A stretch of DNA of 61,863 bases, taken from contig OMXP01000008.1 in assembly GCA_900315055.1 (NCBI GenBank), positions 1 through 61,863 of the forward strand. Direction: 5' to 3'. Below the pieces are notes generated by a model. That model was given only the letters and a program-made list of their open reading frames with translations. It was not told the DNA's origin and did no database searches. Numbering within the stretch: the first letter of the stretch is position 1; every line of letters starts with the position of its first letter. Below, piece after piece: positions 34,893-44,186 of the stretch. The stretch comes from an uncultured Lachnospiraceae bacterium. GTDB taxonomy: Bacteria; Bacillota; Clostridia; Lachnospirales; Lachnospiraceae. The position numbers and the translations under genes are program-made.

Positions 34893-35881
34893 AGATACTC
34901 TTTACCAGCGTCGGACGGCGCGTGGAACTCATGCAGTGCTTTCAGCAGGCGGCAGAGCGCCTTGGCATGAAGGACGAGGTGACACTTGTCGGAGCGGATA
35001 TCACGGATACGGCCCCGGCTCTGTACTTCTGCCATGAGACAAAGCTGGTCTGCCGCATCTCGGATCCCCGGTATCTTGATCAGCTGCTTTCGATCTGCGA
35101 TAAGGAGAGGATTGATGCCCTGATCCCGACGATCGACACGGACCTCTTGCTTCTGTCAAAGAACAAGGACAGGTTTGCGGCTATCGGGACAAAGGTGCTG
35201 ATTGCGGACTACGACAAGGTCAGGCTCTGTAGGGACAAGAACCTGACCGCGGACTATTTTGAGAGTCTCGGCCTTCACTCCCCGCAGCCGGTACATGATG
35301 TCAATCTCTACCTGGGGCGGGTGCGGTCCGGAAAAGCCCATTTCCCTGCGTTTATCAAGCCGAAGGACGGGTCTTCTTCGATCGATGCCTATCGGGTGGA
35401 CGATGAGGAGTCTCTTCGGGCGATGGCGGACCGGATCGGAGACTATATCATTCAGCCCTATGTCACCGGGCGGGAGTACACGGTCGATATCTTCTGCGAT
35501 CTTGACGGAGATCCCGTTCTCATCACCCCGAGGGAGCGGAATGCCGTCCGCTCGGGCGAGGTATTAAAGACCACCATCACCCAGGACGATCGCATGATCG
35601 GGGAGATGAAGACTCTGGTGGCAGACTTCAAGCCCGTAGGACAGATCACGGTGCAGCTGATCCGGGATAAGAACACTGGCATCGACCAGTATATCGAGAT
35701 CAATCCCCGCTTTGGCGGCGGTGCACCGCTCTCCATCAAGGCTGGCGCAGATTCCGCGGAGATGGTGATCCGGATGCTGAAGGGAGAGAAACTCTCCTAT
35801 GTGGAGAAGGCAGCCCGGGATGGGGAGTGTTATTCCCGGTTTGATCAGAGTATCTGCGTGCGCAAGGGGAAGAGGTTATGA
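34889..35881 (+). CDS. ATP-grasp protein, carbamoyl-phosphate synthase-like
   Basis: The 330-residue protein has a preATP-grasp Rossmann region (about 1-110, ILFTSVGRRVEL), then the ATP-grasp domain with AFIKPKDGSSSID, IIQPYVTGREYTVDIF and QYIEINPRFGGGAPLS. ATP-grasp enzymes ligate a carboxylate to an amine or other nucleophile. Between a sugar transferase and a HAD protein, a role in modifying a glycan building block is plausible but inferred. It overlaps both neighbours by four bases. Confidence 0.85.
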   Translation: MKILFTSVGRRVELMQCFQQAAERLGMKDEVTLVGADITDTAPALYFCHETKLVCRISDPRYLDQLLSICDKERIDALIPTIDTDLLLLSKNKDRFAAIGTKVLIADYDKVRLCRDKNLTADYFESLGLHSPQPVHDVNLYLGRVRSGKAHFPAFIKPKDGSSSIDAYRVDDEESLRAMADRIGDYIIQPYVTGREYTVDIFCDLDGDPVLITPRERNAVRSGEVLKTTITQDDRMIGEMKTLVADFKPVGQITVQLIRDKNTGIDQYIEINPRFGGGAPLSIKAGADSAEMVIRMLKGEKLSYVEKAARDGECYSRFDQSICVRKGKRL

Positions 35882-36558
35882 TTAAGACACTGACCCATAT
35901 CCGGGAGCTTCCGGATCATATCAAAGGACTCTCGGTGATCCTCTTTGACCTCGACGATACGCTCTATGCGGAGAGAAGCTACGTCCACAGCGGCTTTGCC
36001 AGGGTGGCAGAGGCGGTAAAAGATACGATCCCGGACGCCATGGAGCGCATGACTCAGGCCTTTGCGGAGGGGAAACCCGCAATCGATGAGATGCTGAAGG
36101 AAACAGGGCAGGAGTCGGGAGATATGAAGGAGAAATTCCTTTTTGTCTACCGCAATCAGGTGCCTGACATCGAGCTCTATCCGGGGGTGCGAGAGACCTT
36201 AAGGACATTGCAGGAGATGGGACTTCGCCTTGGCATGATCACCGACGGAGCCGTTTCCCGGCAGCTTTCCAAGGTGGACGCCCTGAATATCCGGCAGTAC
36301 TTTGATGCGATCCTCGTGACCGATGCCCTGGGAGGCCGCGCCTTCTGGAAACCGAATCCAAAGGCCTTCGAGGTCATGCAGAAGCGCTTTCAGGTGCCGT
36401 TTGAGACAATGGCCTATGTCGGGGATAACAGGGCAAAGGACTTTACCGCACCGGAAGAGCTGCACATGAGAAGCTTTTATCTCGAAAACAAAGACGGACT
36501 CTATCAGAGCGGAAAGCCGGTGCGTTTCCCGGAGCAGTCCGCAAAGGAGGGAGAATGA
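35878..36558 (+). CDS. HAD family hydrolase
   Basis: The 226-residue protein has HAD motif I ILFDLDDTLYAE, motif II MITDG, and motifs III/IV KPNPKAF and YVGDNRAKDF, with a helical cap between (subfamily IA). It probably dephosphorylates a small metabolite. Four-base overlaps with the ATP-grasp gene and with nfo make it part of one operon. Confidence 0.85.
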   Translation: MIKTLTHIRELPDHIKGLSVILFDLDDTLYAERSYVHSGFARVAEAVKDTIPDAMERMTQAFAEGKPAIDEMLKETGQESGDMKEKFLFVYRNQVPDIELYPGVRETLRTLQEMGLRLGMITDGAVSRQLSKVDALNIRQYFDAILVTDALGGRAFWKPNPKAFEVMQKRFQVPFETMAYVGDNRAKDFTAPEELHMRSFYLENKDGLYQSGKPVRFPEQSAKEGE

Positions 36559-37433
36559 TTCGGATCGGATGCCATCTGTCGAGCTCCGGCGGATATCTTG
36601 CGATGGGAAAAGAGGCAAAAAGCCTTGGCGCCAACACCTTCGCCTTCTTTACGAGAAATCCCCGCGGCGGGAATGTAAAGCCCATGGACGTGGAGGATGC
36701 AAACGCCCTGTGCGCGTTCCTTAAAGGAAACGACATCGGACCCCTCGTCGCCCATGCGCCCTACACCTACAACCTCTGTTCCGACAAGGAGCACAACCGC
36801 GTCTTTGCCAGGAATTCGATGGCAGAGGATTTGCAGCGGCTCGAGTATCTGCCCGGAAACTTCTACAACTTCCACCCCGGAAGTCATATGAAGCAGGGGA
36901 GCGAGGCGGCGATCGAGATGATCGCCTCTGCCCTGAATGAGGTGATGTTCGAGGGCATGCATACCACGGTGCTCCTCGAGACGATGGCGGGGAAGGGTAC
37001 CGAGGTCGGAAGAAGCTTTGAGGAACTGAAGGCAATCATCGATCGCGTAAACTTTCAGGATAAGATCGGGGTGTGCCTCGATACCTGCCATGTGTCCGAT
37101 GCCGGGTATGATATCAAAAATGACCTCACCGGCGTACTGGAGCACTTCGATGCGGTCATCGGCCTTCAAAGGCTGAAGGCCCTGCATGTGAACGACAGCA
37201 AGAATCCACCTGGATCTCACAAGGACCGGCATGAGAGGATTGGAGAGGGAACCCTGGGGCTTGAAACGTTCCGGCAGGTGGTCAATCACCCGTACCTCAG
37301 GACCCTGCCGATGATCCTCGAGACACCGCAGGAAGAGACGAAGGACTATGCAAAGGAGATCGCGCTGATGCGGTCTCTCGAAGAAACGAAAGGAGAAGAA
37401 ATCCATGAGAACAGAGATGGAAAAGATCAATGA
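36555..37433 (+). CDS. nfo: deoxyribonuclease IV (AP endonuclease, xylose-isomerase fold)
   Basis: The 292-residue protein begins RIGCHLSSSGGY and has the Nfo metal-site motifs VAHAPY, NFHPGSH, LETMAGKGTE, VCLDTCHVSDAGYD, LHVNDSK, HERIGEG and ILETP. It cleaves DNA at abasic sites in base excision repair. Its place in an operon with glycan genes is odd and probably reflects linkage rather than function. It overlaps the TPR gene by 29 nt. Confidence 0.95.
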   Translation: MIRIGCHLSSSGGYLAMGKEAKSLGANTFAFFTRNPRGGNVKPMDVEDANALCAFLKGNDIGPLVAHAPYTYNLCSDKEHNRVFARNSMAEDLQRLEYLPGNFYNFHPGSHMKQGSEAAIEMIASALNEVMFEGMHTTVLLETMAGKGTEVGRSFEELKAIIDRVNFQDKIGVCLDTCHVSDAGYDIKNDLTGVLEHFDAVIGLQRLKALHVNDSKNPPGSHKDRHERIGEGTLGLETFRQVVNHPYLRTLPMILETPQEETKDYAKEIALMRSLEETKGEEIHENRDGKDQ

Positions 37434-38331
37434 GGAGCTCGCAAAATACCTGAAGGAGAAGGACGCGGACAACCTGACCGATGAGGAGTTTGGCAATGCT
37501 CTGGACGACTTCCTGCAGCAGTACAACGAAAAGATTGGAAAGAAGCCAAGGCTCACAAAGGATACGGCAAAGACAGCGGATGATTTTGTTGAGCTTGCCG
37601 AGTATGCAAATTCCGACAAGGAGAGGATCAAGTATCTGAAGAAGGCCATTGCTCTGGAGCCGGACAACATCGATGCGCAGCTGGCATACTTTTCGGCGAC
37701 GGTGACAGATACAGACATCTTTCTTGACAGGCTTGAGGCTCTGAAGAAGAAAGCCGAAGAAGGGGCAATGGCTGAATTCCTGGAAAACGAAATGGGGGAT
37801 TTCTACGGGATTGTCGAAACACGTCCGTACATGAGACTTTGTTACACCCTTTTGCAGGTGTACACCATGGGCGGTTACTATCGTCCTGCCATTGATGAGG
37901 CAAAATGGATCCTGAAGATCAACAAGGACGACAATCTGGGAGCAAGATATCATCTGATCTTCATTTATGCCCTGATGGGAGACGAGAAGGGGGCAAAGCA
38001 GCTGGCAAGGAAGTTCAAATACGATATGCAGAGTACCAGGTTCCTTCTTGCATTCTCCATGCTGTACTACTACCTCCGGGATCGGGACAAAGCGTTCGAG
38101 TATGCAGAACAGCTGAAGGCCCGTAACAAGGATATCGTGAAGTTTACAGATATCATGTGCGACGAAAATGGAGATCTGAGTGAGCTCGACGATCTGAGTA
38201 TTCCGGAAGATGCCTATCAGCCGGATACGGGCTCAGATCTGTACACGCTGTATGATGACATGCCCATGCTGCTTGCAACACGCCACCAGTATTTCCGCTG
38301 GCTGCAGACAAGCCTGAAACGGATGCACTGA
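37405..38331 (+). CDS. TPR / ST7-like repeat protein
   Basis: The 308-residue soluble protein has helical repeat segments: ERIKYLKKAIALEPDNIDAQLAY, YRPAIDEAKWILKINKDDNLGARYHLI and RDKAFEYAEQLKA. The pattern is of tetratricopeptide type, resembling ST7-like bacterial proteins. It has no signal peptide. Such proteins are scaffolds; the partner is unknown. AAAGGAG lies before ATG 37405, inside the end of nfo. Confidence 0.75.
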   Translation: MRTEMEKINEELAKYLKEKDADNLTDEEFGNALDDFLQQYNEKIGKKPRLTKDTAKTADDFVELAEYANSDKERIKYLKKAIALEPDNIDAQLAYFSATVTDTDIFLDRLEALKKKAEEGAMAEFLENEMGDFYGIVETRPYMRLCYTLLQVYTMGGYYRPAIDEAKWILKINKDDNLGARYHLIFIYALMGDEKGAKQLARKFKYDMQSTRFLLAFSMLYYYLRDRDKAFEYAEQLKARNKDIVKFTDIMCDENGDLSELDDLSIPEDAYQPDTGSDLYTLYDDMPMLLATRHQYFRWLQTSLKRMH

Positions 38332-38366
38332 AAGTTCCCGGTGGAAGATAACGTTCCCTGTAAAAA

Positions 38367-38396
38367 GAAGGCAGACCCGGCGCCGGGTCTGCCTTC
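38367..38396. terminator. bidirectional hairpin between convergent genes
   Basis: A 30-base perfect palindrome (14-bp arms) lies between the TPR gene and the minus-strand operon, with AATTTCTTTG on the plus side. Confidence 0.65.
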
Positions 38397-38464
38397 AATT
38401 TCTTTGTCTTTTTGATTCGTGCTTTTGAGACTTTACTTTTTGCTTCTCTGCCCCTGCGCTTTCC

Positions 38465-38881
38465 TCAATCCTGCTGCGTGCTCGGGAAGAACTTCTCGTT
38501 GCGGAACTCCTTGATGACCGTTAAAGGAGCTCTGTAGTACAGCCCGGTGTGGATGTCCTGAACCAGGAGCGGATATTTCTTGGCATTCTTTCGAAAACCG
38601 ATCAGCGCCATGACAGTACCCTTCGGGCTGACAAATACCTGTCGGTACATGCCGGGGTGTATGCCATCATACTGATAATACAGGGCGTCCCGGTCAAACT
38701 GCTGTTCCGCGATTTTCTCCGGATCCCTTCCCTTCTCCGCGTGCAGGGTGCTTTCGAAGTAGTCTTTGTAGTATGTAATTGTGCCAAGGCGCAGTGTGAT
38801 GTCGTATTTCTCCTCGAGCGCCTTCATCGCCTCGTTGAAGTCCTTTCGGAACGCGTCGATCTGATCACCAGTCATCTCCAT
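38465..38881 (-). CDS. small conserved hypothetical protein
   Basis: The 138-residue protein is not assignable with certainty. Its N-terminus (IDAFRKDFNEAMKALEEKYDITLRLGTITY) resembles a small domain seen in phage and Clostridia hypothetical proteins. It has no signal peptide. It is the last gene of a minus-strand unit, 18 bp after the PHP-HAD gene. AAAGGAACAG is a weak ribosome site. Confidence 0.65.
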   Translation of the reverse strand: MEMTGDQIDAFRKDFNEAMKALEEKYDITLRLGTITYYKDYFESTLHAEKGRDPEKIAEQQFDRDALYYQYDGIHPGMYRQVFVSPKGTVMALIGFRKNAKKYPLLVQDIHTGLYYRAPLTVIKEFRNEKFFPSTQQD

Positions 38882-38899
38882 GGTATCTGTTCCTTTCTG

Positions 38900-40594
38900 T
38901 CAGCGCATCTTCTCAATAAAGGGCACCAGGCCGTCGTGGTCGTTATCCTCTGTCGTGATGACATCGGCTGCCTGCTCCATCCTGTCCGCGTCCTCTTTCG
39001 TGGGGGCTGCATCGCGCGCGTTCTTCATGAGGATGCCGCACCCCGCCGCCTCAATCGCCGGGATATCATTCGGCGCATCGCCTGCCGCATAGCTGTTTGC
39101 CACCGGGATTCCGAGAAACCGGCAGAGCCACCGGAGGGCATTTCCCTTCGTGGCATTTACCGGGTCGATCTCCAGGTAGTTGGCATTGCTCATGAGGCAC
39201 CGGACCTTTCCGGGAAAGGCCCCGGACAGGGCTTTTGCAAACGGAGGGATCTTTGCCTTCGGATCATCGAGATCGATGACAAGGCACTTGCAGGGGGGCG
39301 CCGAAAGGTGCTGATCCGGTGCCTCATCATAGCGCACATCCATGTGGACCGTTCTCGTGTAGTAGTCGATCTCCTTCGTGTGCTTCTTCGTCACAATTAC
39401 ATCGCCGTCGTAGACCTGGATGTACAGGTTCATTTCATCAGCAAGCTCGAACGCTCTGTGGACAACATCCATCGGAAGCGTTTCCCGGTAGTAGGTGACT
39501 TTCGTCTCCGGGTTCCAGATCTCTGCTCCGTTGTAGGCGGAGACATACATGTCTTTGTAGTGAAGATTCGTGCGGTTCAGGATCTCCCGGACATCCGCCA
39601 TTGCACGTCCCGAGGAGAAGACGAAGATTCCGCCCCGGTCCGTGAAGTCATCAAGAGCTTTCCTGGTCTTTTCCGAGATGGCCTTTTCACTTGTCGCCAG
39701 CGTTCCGTCGAAGTCACAGAAGAAGATCTTCGTATCGTCCGAGGTGCCGTGCAGGCGGTGCTTGATCTTTGTGAGAAGCTCCGCCGGGACCCGGAGGTCC
39801 CCGTAACCGGTGCCAAGATCAATCCCCGGCTTGTTAGATCCGTGGAAGTCGGAGCCGCCGGAGAGGAGAAGATCATATTTCTCTGCAAGAGCGATGACTT
39901 TTTGAGTCTGCTCCTTCGTGTGGTTGTTGTAGTAGGCCTCGATCCCGCCAAGACCCGCTGCCTTGAGGCACTGTACCAGTGTGTCCAGTCCCTCATCTCC
40001 CAGGTTGTACTGGAAGGGGTGGGCGAGGATCGCGAAGCCGTGGAACTTCTTTGTAAAGGCGATTGCCTTTTCCGGGGAGATCTTTTCCCTCGGCACAAAG
40101 TACGGGCAGTCCTCGCCGATGTACTTCTCAAAGGCCTCGCTGATTTCCTTCACGTACCCGTGCTCTTTCATGTACCGTCCAAAGTGCGCCCTGGTAAGGA
40201 CAGAGCCAGGGAAGGCAGCCTCGATCTTTTCATAGGGCATGTCAAAGCCCGCCTTGCAGAGAAGAGCGGCCATCTTTTTGTTGCGGTTTACGCGCTCGTT
40301 TACAAACTCCTCGCACTGTTCGCGGAAGGTGGGATCCTGCCAGTCGAAGTACAGGCCCACGATGTGCACGTCGATGCCGTTGTACTCGGTGGAGAATTCA
40401 ATCCCCGGAACGACCTCAAGGTCCGTGCTCTTTGCCGCATTCACCGCCTCCTCAATGCCAGAGACGTTGTCGTGATCGGTCAGGGCGATCGCGGACAGGT
40501 GCTTTTTCAGGGCAAGCTCCACCAGCTGTGTCGGCGTCAGGGTGCCGTCGGACTTTGTGGAATGGCAGTGAAGATCAATGAAGGAGGTACTCAT
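38900..40594 (-). CDS. PHP phosphoesterase - HAD (Cof-type) phosphatase fusion
   Basis: The 564-residue protein joins two phosphatases. Residues 1 to about 285 form a PHP domain (DLHCHSTKSDGT, ALTDHDN, PGIEFS, AHPFQYN, GGSDFHG) like 3',5'-nucleoside bisphosphate phosphatases and 5'-3' trimming RNases (YciV/RNase AM type). Residues about 290-564 form a Cof-type HAD domain (FFCDFDGTLATS, FSSGRA, GDAPNDIPAIEAAGCGILMKNA). A substrate pathway linking nucleotide or RNA-end trimming with a second dephosphorylation is inferred. The start overlaps the ABC-F stop by four bases. Confidence 0.88.
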   Translation of the reverse strand: MSTSFIDLHCHSTKSDGTLTPTQLVELALKKHLSAIALTDHDNVSGIEEAVNAAKSTDLEVVPGIEFSTEYNGIDVHIVGLYFDWQDPTFREQCEEFVNERVNRNKKMAALLCKAGFDMPYEKIEAAFPGSVLTRAHFGRYMKEHGYVKEISEAFEKYIGEDCPYFVPREKISPEKAIAFTKKFHGFAILAHPFQYNLGDEGLDTLVQCLKAAGLGGIEAYYNNHTKEQTQKVIALAEKYDLLLSGGSDFHGSNKPGIDLGTGYGDLRVPAELLTKIKHRLHGTSDDTKIFFCDFDGTLATSEKAISEKTRKALDDFTDRGGIFVFSSGRAMADVREILNRTNLHYKDMYVSAYNGAEIWNPETKVTYYRETLPMDVVHRAFELADEMNLYIQVYDGDVIVTKKHTKEIDYYTRTVHMDVRYDEAPDQHLSAPPCKCLVIDLDDPKAKIPPFAKALSGAFPGKVRCLMSNANYLEIDPVNATKGNALRWLCRFLGIPVANSYAAGDAPNDIPAIEAAGCGILMKNARDAAPTKEDADRMEQAADVITTEDNDHDGLVPFIEKMR

Positions 40595-42249
40595 CCTTCC
40601 TCTTCCTCCTCACTGTCCGTATCCGAGGACAGATCCGCAACGTAGACCGTGCGCTTTCTCGCATCCTGATCCGCCTCAAGGTAATCATCGTAGGTGGATT
40701 CCTTGTCGATGATCGATCCGTTCGGCAGGATCTCGATGATGCGGTTGCAGGTCGTCTGGATGACCTGATGGTCCCGGCAGGCGATGAGCTCCACGCCCGG
40801 GAACTTGATCATGCCGTCGTTCAGGGCGGAGATGGACTCCATGTCGAGATGGTTTGTCGGCTCATCGAAGATGAGGCAGTTTGCACCGGAGATCATCATC
40901 GCGGAAAGCTGGCAGCGGACCTTCTCGCCGCCCGAGAGAACCCTTACCTTCTTTACGCCGTCCTCGCCCGGGAAGAGCATGCGCCCGAGGAATCCGCGGA
41001 CATAGGTGACGTCCTTGATCTTGCTGTACTTGGTGAGCCACTGGGTGATGTCCTCGTCGGAATCGAACAGTTCCGTGTTGTCCTTCTTGAAGTAGGCCTG
41101 ACTTGTCGTGACACCCCACTTGTAGGATCCCTCGTCCGGCTCGAGATTTCCCATGAGGATCTCAAAGAGCGTCGTCTTGGCAAGCTCCTGAGAGCCGACG
41201 AAGGCGATCTTGTCGTCGTGCTTCATGACAAAGGAGACATCATCGAGAACCTTCACGCCGTTTACGGTCTTGGAGAGATGCTCCACCGTGAGAACCTCGT
41301 TTCCGATCTCACGGTCCGGGCGGAAGTCGATGAAGGGGTACTTTCTGGAGGAGGGCTTGATCTCGTCGAGCTCGATCTTTTCCAGAGCACGCTTTCTGGA
41401 GGTTGCCTGCTTGGATTTCGAGGCATTTGCCGAGAAGCGGGAGATGAATTCCTTCAGTTCCTTGATCTTTTCCTCCTTCTTCTTGTTCTGCTCCTTCATC
41501 TGACGGACCATCAGCTGGGAGGATTCGTACCAGAAGTCGTAGTTGCCGGCGTAGAGGGTGATCTTCCCGTAGTCGATATCGGCGATGCAGGTGCAGACCT
41601 TGTTGAGGAAGTACCGATCGTGCGAGACCACGATGACGGTGTTGTCGAAGTTGATGAGGAACTCCTCGAGCCAGCCGATGGCGTCGAGATCGAGATGGTT
41701 CGTCGGCTCATCGAGAAGCAGGATGTCGGGGTTCCCGAACAGCGCTCTTGCAAGGAGGACCTTGACCTTCAGCGCACCGGGCAGATCCGCCATCTGCTGA
41801 TAGTGATAGGCGTCCTCGACACCGAGACCGTTGAGGAGCGACTCCGCATCGGACTCCGCCTCGTAACCGCCCATGTCGGCGTACTCGGACTCGAGCTCGG
41901 CTGCCCTGATGCCGTCCTCATCGGAGAAGTCCGGCTTTGCGTAGAGGGCATCCTTTTCCTTTCCGACCTCATAGAGGTGGGCGTTGCCCTGAATGACCGT
42001 GTCGAGGACGGTCTGGTCGTTGTATTTTTCCTGATCCTGTTCGAGGAAGCTCAGTCTCTGTCCCGGGGTGATGGAAATCGTACCGCTCGTGGTCTCGAGC
42101 TGGCCCGAGAGAATCTTCAGGAACGTGGACTTGCCGGCGCCGTTGGCGCCGATGATTCCGTAGCAGTTTCCCTCCGTGAATTTGATGTTGACGTCTTCAA
42201 ACAAAGCCTTCTTCCCGACGCGATAGGATACGTCATTGGCTGCGATCAT
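40591..42249 (-). CDS. ABC-F family ATPase (YkpA/YbiT-like)
   Basis: The 552-residue protein has two ABC domains and no membrane segment. Domain 1 has Walker A GANGAGKST, Walker B ILLLDEPTNHLD and SHDRYFL. Domain 2 has Walker B CLIFDEPTNHLD and signature LSGGEKVR. Several motifs depart from the norm: signature 1 reads LPGALKV, Walker A 2 reads GSQELAKTT, and the second switch reads ACRDHQV, partly as in the YkpA/YbiT branch. ABC-F proteins act on the ribosome. An acidic tail (DTDSEEEEEG) ends the protein. AGGAAGGAG precedes ATG 42249. Confidence 0.9.
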   Translation of the reverse strand: MIAANDVSYRVGKKALFEDVNIKFTEGNCYGIIGANGAGKSTFLKILSGQLETTSGTISITPGQRLSFLEQDQEKYNDQTVLDTVIQGNAHLYEVGKEKDALYAKPDFSDEDGIRAAELESEYADMGGYEAESDAESLLNGLGVEDAYHYQQMADLPGALKVKVLLARALFGNPDILLLDEPTNHLDLDAIGWLEEFLINFDNTVIVVSHDRYFLNKVCTCIADIDYGKITLYAGNYDFWYESSQLMVRQMKEQNKKKEEKIKELKEFISRFSANASKSKQATSRKRALEKIELDEIKPSSRKYPFIDFRPDREIGNEVLTVEHLSKTVNGVKVLDDVSFVMKHDDKIAFVGSQELAKTTLFEILMGNLEPDEGSYKWGVTTSQAYFKKDNTELFDSDEDITQWLTKYSKIKDVTYVRGFLGRMLFPGEDGVKKVRVLSGGEKVRCQLSAMMISGANCLIFDEPTNHLDMESISALNDGMIKFPGVELIACRDHQVIQTTCNRIIEILPNGSIIDKESTYDDYLEADQDARKRTVYVADLSSDTDSEEEEEG

Positions 42250-42378
42250 CCTGTTCTCCTTCCTACAAATATCAAAACTTTCACACTGCGTTTTGCATTA
42301 TACGGACGATGGCTTGAAAAGTCGATTGCCTTACCAAGATTTTGCAGGAGAAAGTGACGAAAAAAGGCCGGTTTGTAC

Positions 42379-42384
42379 TATACT
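42379..42384 (+). promoter_or_regulatory. -10 element for the GGDEF gene
   Basis: TATACT 29 bp before ATG 42413. A minus-strand TATAAT (42302-42297) probably serves the ABC-F gene from the same 163-bp divergent region. Confidence 0.4.
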
Positions 42385-42412
42385 GTCCTCGGGAAAAGGC
42401 AGGATCAGGGCG

Positions 42413-44170
42413 ATGGGAGTCAGGACGGAAAGTCTAACGAAGAGAAGACGAACAGGAAGAGAGAGGGGCACAGTCCTTCTCCTTCTTGCAGTCTTTCTTT
42501 TTGCGCTTTTCTTCCCCGTCCCTGCAAGGGCAGAGGGTACGACGAACACCCATACGGCGCCGGAGGGCGCGGCCTTTGATACGGGAGATGATTCTCTGAT
42601 CGATCTCTCGGACGGCTGGACAGACGGGGACGGAAATCCCGTAGACATCACAAGACTTGCCAAAGTCATGGCGGAGCGCGGCGTAACCGAGATGGATATC
42701 TACAACACCATGCCGCCCGCAATCAAGAACGGCGCAAGCCTCATGTTCCGCTCTTCCAACCTCTACTTTTCGGTGCAGATCGCGGGGTGGTATGTCTACT
42801 ACTATGATTACAGACCCGCATGGATAGCCGGCAACGGATACGGGACGGATTACCACGTGATCCCGGTGCAGAACGTTCAGAGCAGAAAGGAGATCCACCT
42901 GCATGTCAGGCGGTGCTATCGCTCGTCCGGGGATTTCTATGACATCAGGATCGGAGATACCGGGACGTACCTGGAGCAGACGTTCCGCTCGATGATGCCG
43001 GCATTTCTGACCTCGGCATTTCTCATCATTGTGGGAGGTCTCCTCTCATTCTTTTCCTTTGTCATCGATTTCTCGATGAAATCCCTGCAGCGATCCTTTC
43101 GGGCGATGTCGGTCACAACACTCCTGTTCGGCATCTGGTCGATTCTGCAGACGGGGATCCCGGTGCTTCTTGTCGGACATGCGCAGGTGCTTCGTATCTT
43201 CCAGTACCCGGTACTGATTCTCATACCCTACACGATGGTTCTGACGATCGACGGGTGGATGGACCACCCGTTTCCCTGGACGATCAAAGCGGCAAACACA
43301 CTGCTTCTGATTGAGATCGCAGGGTGCACCTTCTGCAGGATTGCCTTCCACATTGATCTGCACCAGTGCAACTTCACGATCTTCGGCTGCATCCTGATTG
43401 CCGGCCTGTTCTGCACGATCCTGAGCATCCGGCAGGTGGTGACGGAGAAAAACCGGAGATCCAGAGTCAATGCGGCGCTGATTCTTGCCATCCTGACCAT
43501 CTGTTTTGTCGCGGCGCTCCTCGACATGATCACCTACCTTGAGAAGGGACGGGCAGTCCCGGATCAGGCAGCACACATCCGCTACGCCTTCTGCATCATG
43601 ATGATTGCCATCGATGCCCGCTACGTCCACGAGATCCGCTACCGCCTCGGGGAGTCCGTCAAGGCAAAGGCCTTTGAGGAGATGGCCTACCGTGATGTCC
43701 TGACCGGAATCGGAAACCGGTTTGCCTCCCAGAAAAAGCTCGAGGAGCTGGAGCAGGCGATGAAGGAGAAAACCGTTTCGTTCGTCCGGCTCGTCTCCAT
43801 CGATGTGAATTTTCTGAAGAAGGTCAACGACCTTCGCGGCCATCAGGCAGGCGATGAGTACTTAAAGCACGCAGCCGCCGTCCTGTCAGAGACGGCAGGG
43901 GACAGGGGCTGCTGCTATCGCACCGGCGGCGATGAATTCGTGGTGCTTCTTCCGGACTGCACAAAAGAGGAGTATGCGCAGATGCTGGAAAAGCTCAACC
44001 GCCTGGAAGCGGAAAAAAAGGTCTCCATGGCCTGCGGAAGTGCCATCTGGAGACTGGACGGGAAGAAGGAAGAGGAGGACACGTACGCGGAGCTGGTTCC
44101 TGCACAGCAGTGCGCGGACAAGCGCATGTATGAGAATAAGGTCCGGATGAAAGCCGTCCGGACAGACTGA
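42413..44170 (+). CDS. membrane diguanylate cyclase (GGDEF) with extracytoplasmic sensor region
   Basis: The 585-residue protein has an N-terminal signal or anchor (about 20-42), an extracytoplasmic domain (about 43-185), about seven hydrophobic segments (about 190-420) and a GGDEF domain (about 430-575) with DVLTGIGNR and an intact active loop RTGGDEF near residue 505. The layout resembles 7TM-diverse-sensor cyclases. The usual RxxD inhibitory site before the loop is absent. It would make cyclic-di-GMP. The start is ATG 42413; the frame is open further upstream but overlaps the ABC-F gene. Confidence 0.85.
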   Translation: MGVRTESLTKRRRTGRERGTVLLLLAVFLFALFFPVPARAEGTTNTHTAPEGAAFDTGDDSLIDLSDGWTDGDGNPVDITRLAKVMAERGVTEMDIYNTMPPAIKNGASLMFRSSNLYFSVQIAGWYVYYYDYRPAWIAGNGYGTDYHVIPVQNVQSRKEIHLHVRRCYRSSGDFYDIRIGDTGTYLEQTFRSMMPAFLTSAFLIIVGGLLSFFSFVIDFSMKSLQRSFRAMSVTTLLFGIWSILQTGIPVLLVGHAQVLRIFQYPVLILIPYTMVLTIDGWMDHPFPWTIKAANTLLLIEIAGCTFCRIAFHIDLHQCNFTIFGCILIAGLFCTILSIRQVVTEKNRRSRVNAALILAILTICFVAALLDMITYLEKGRAVPDQAAHIRYAFCIMMIAIDARYVHEIRYRLGESVKAKAFEEMAYRDVLTGIGNRFASQKKLEELEQAMKEKTVSFVRLVSIDVNFLKKVNDLRGHQAGDEYLKHAAAVLSETAGDRGCCYRTGGDEFVVLLPDCTKEEYAQMLEKLNRLEAEKKVSMACGSAIWRLDGKKEEEDTYAELVPAQQCADKRMYENKVRMKAVRTD

Positions 44171-44186
44171 ACAGAAAGGACGATTC

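Noticed and set aside
40768..42357. Open frame of over 500 codons on the plus strand opposite the ABC-F gene
   Set aside because: Shadow of a GC-rich gene; the minus-strand frame has complete ABC motifs and a ribosome site.
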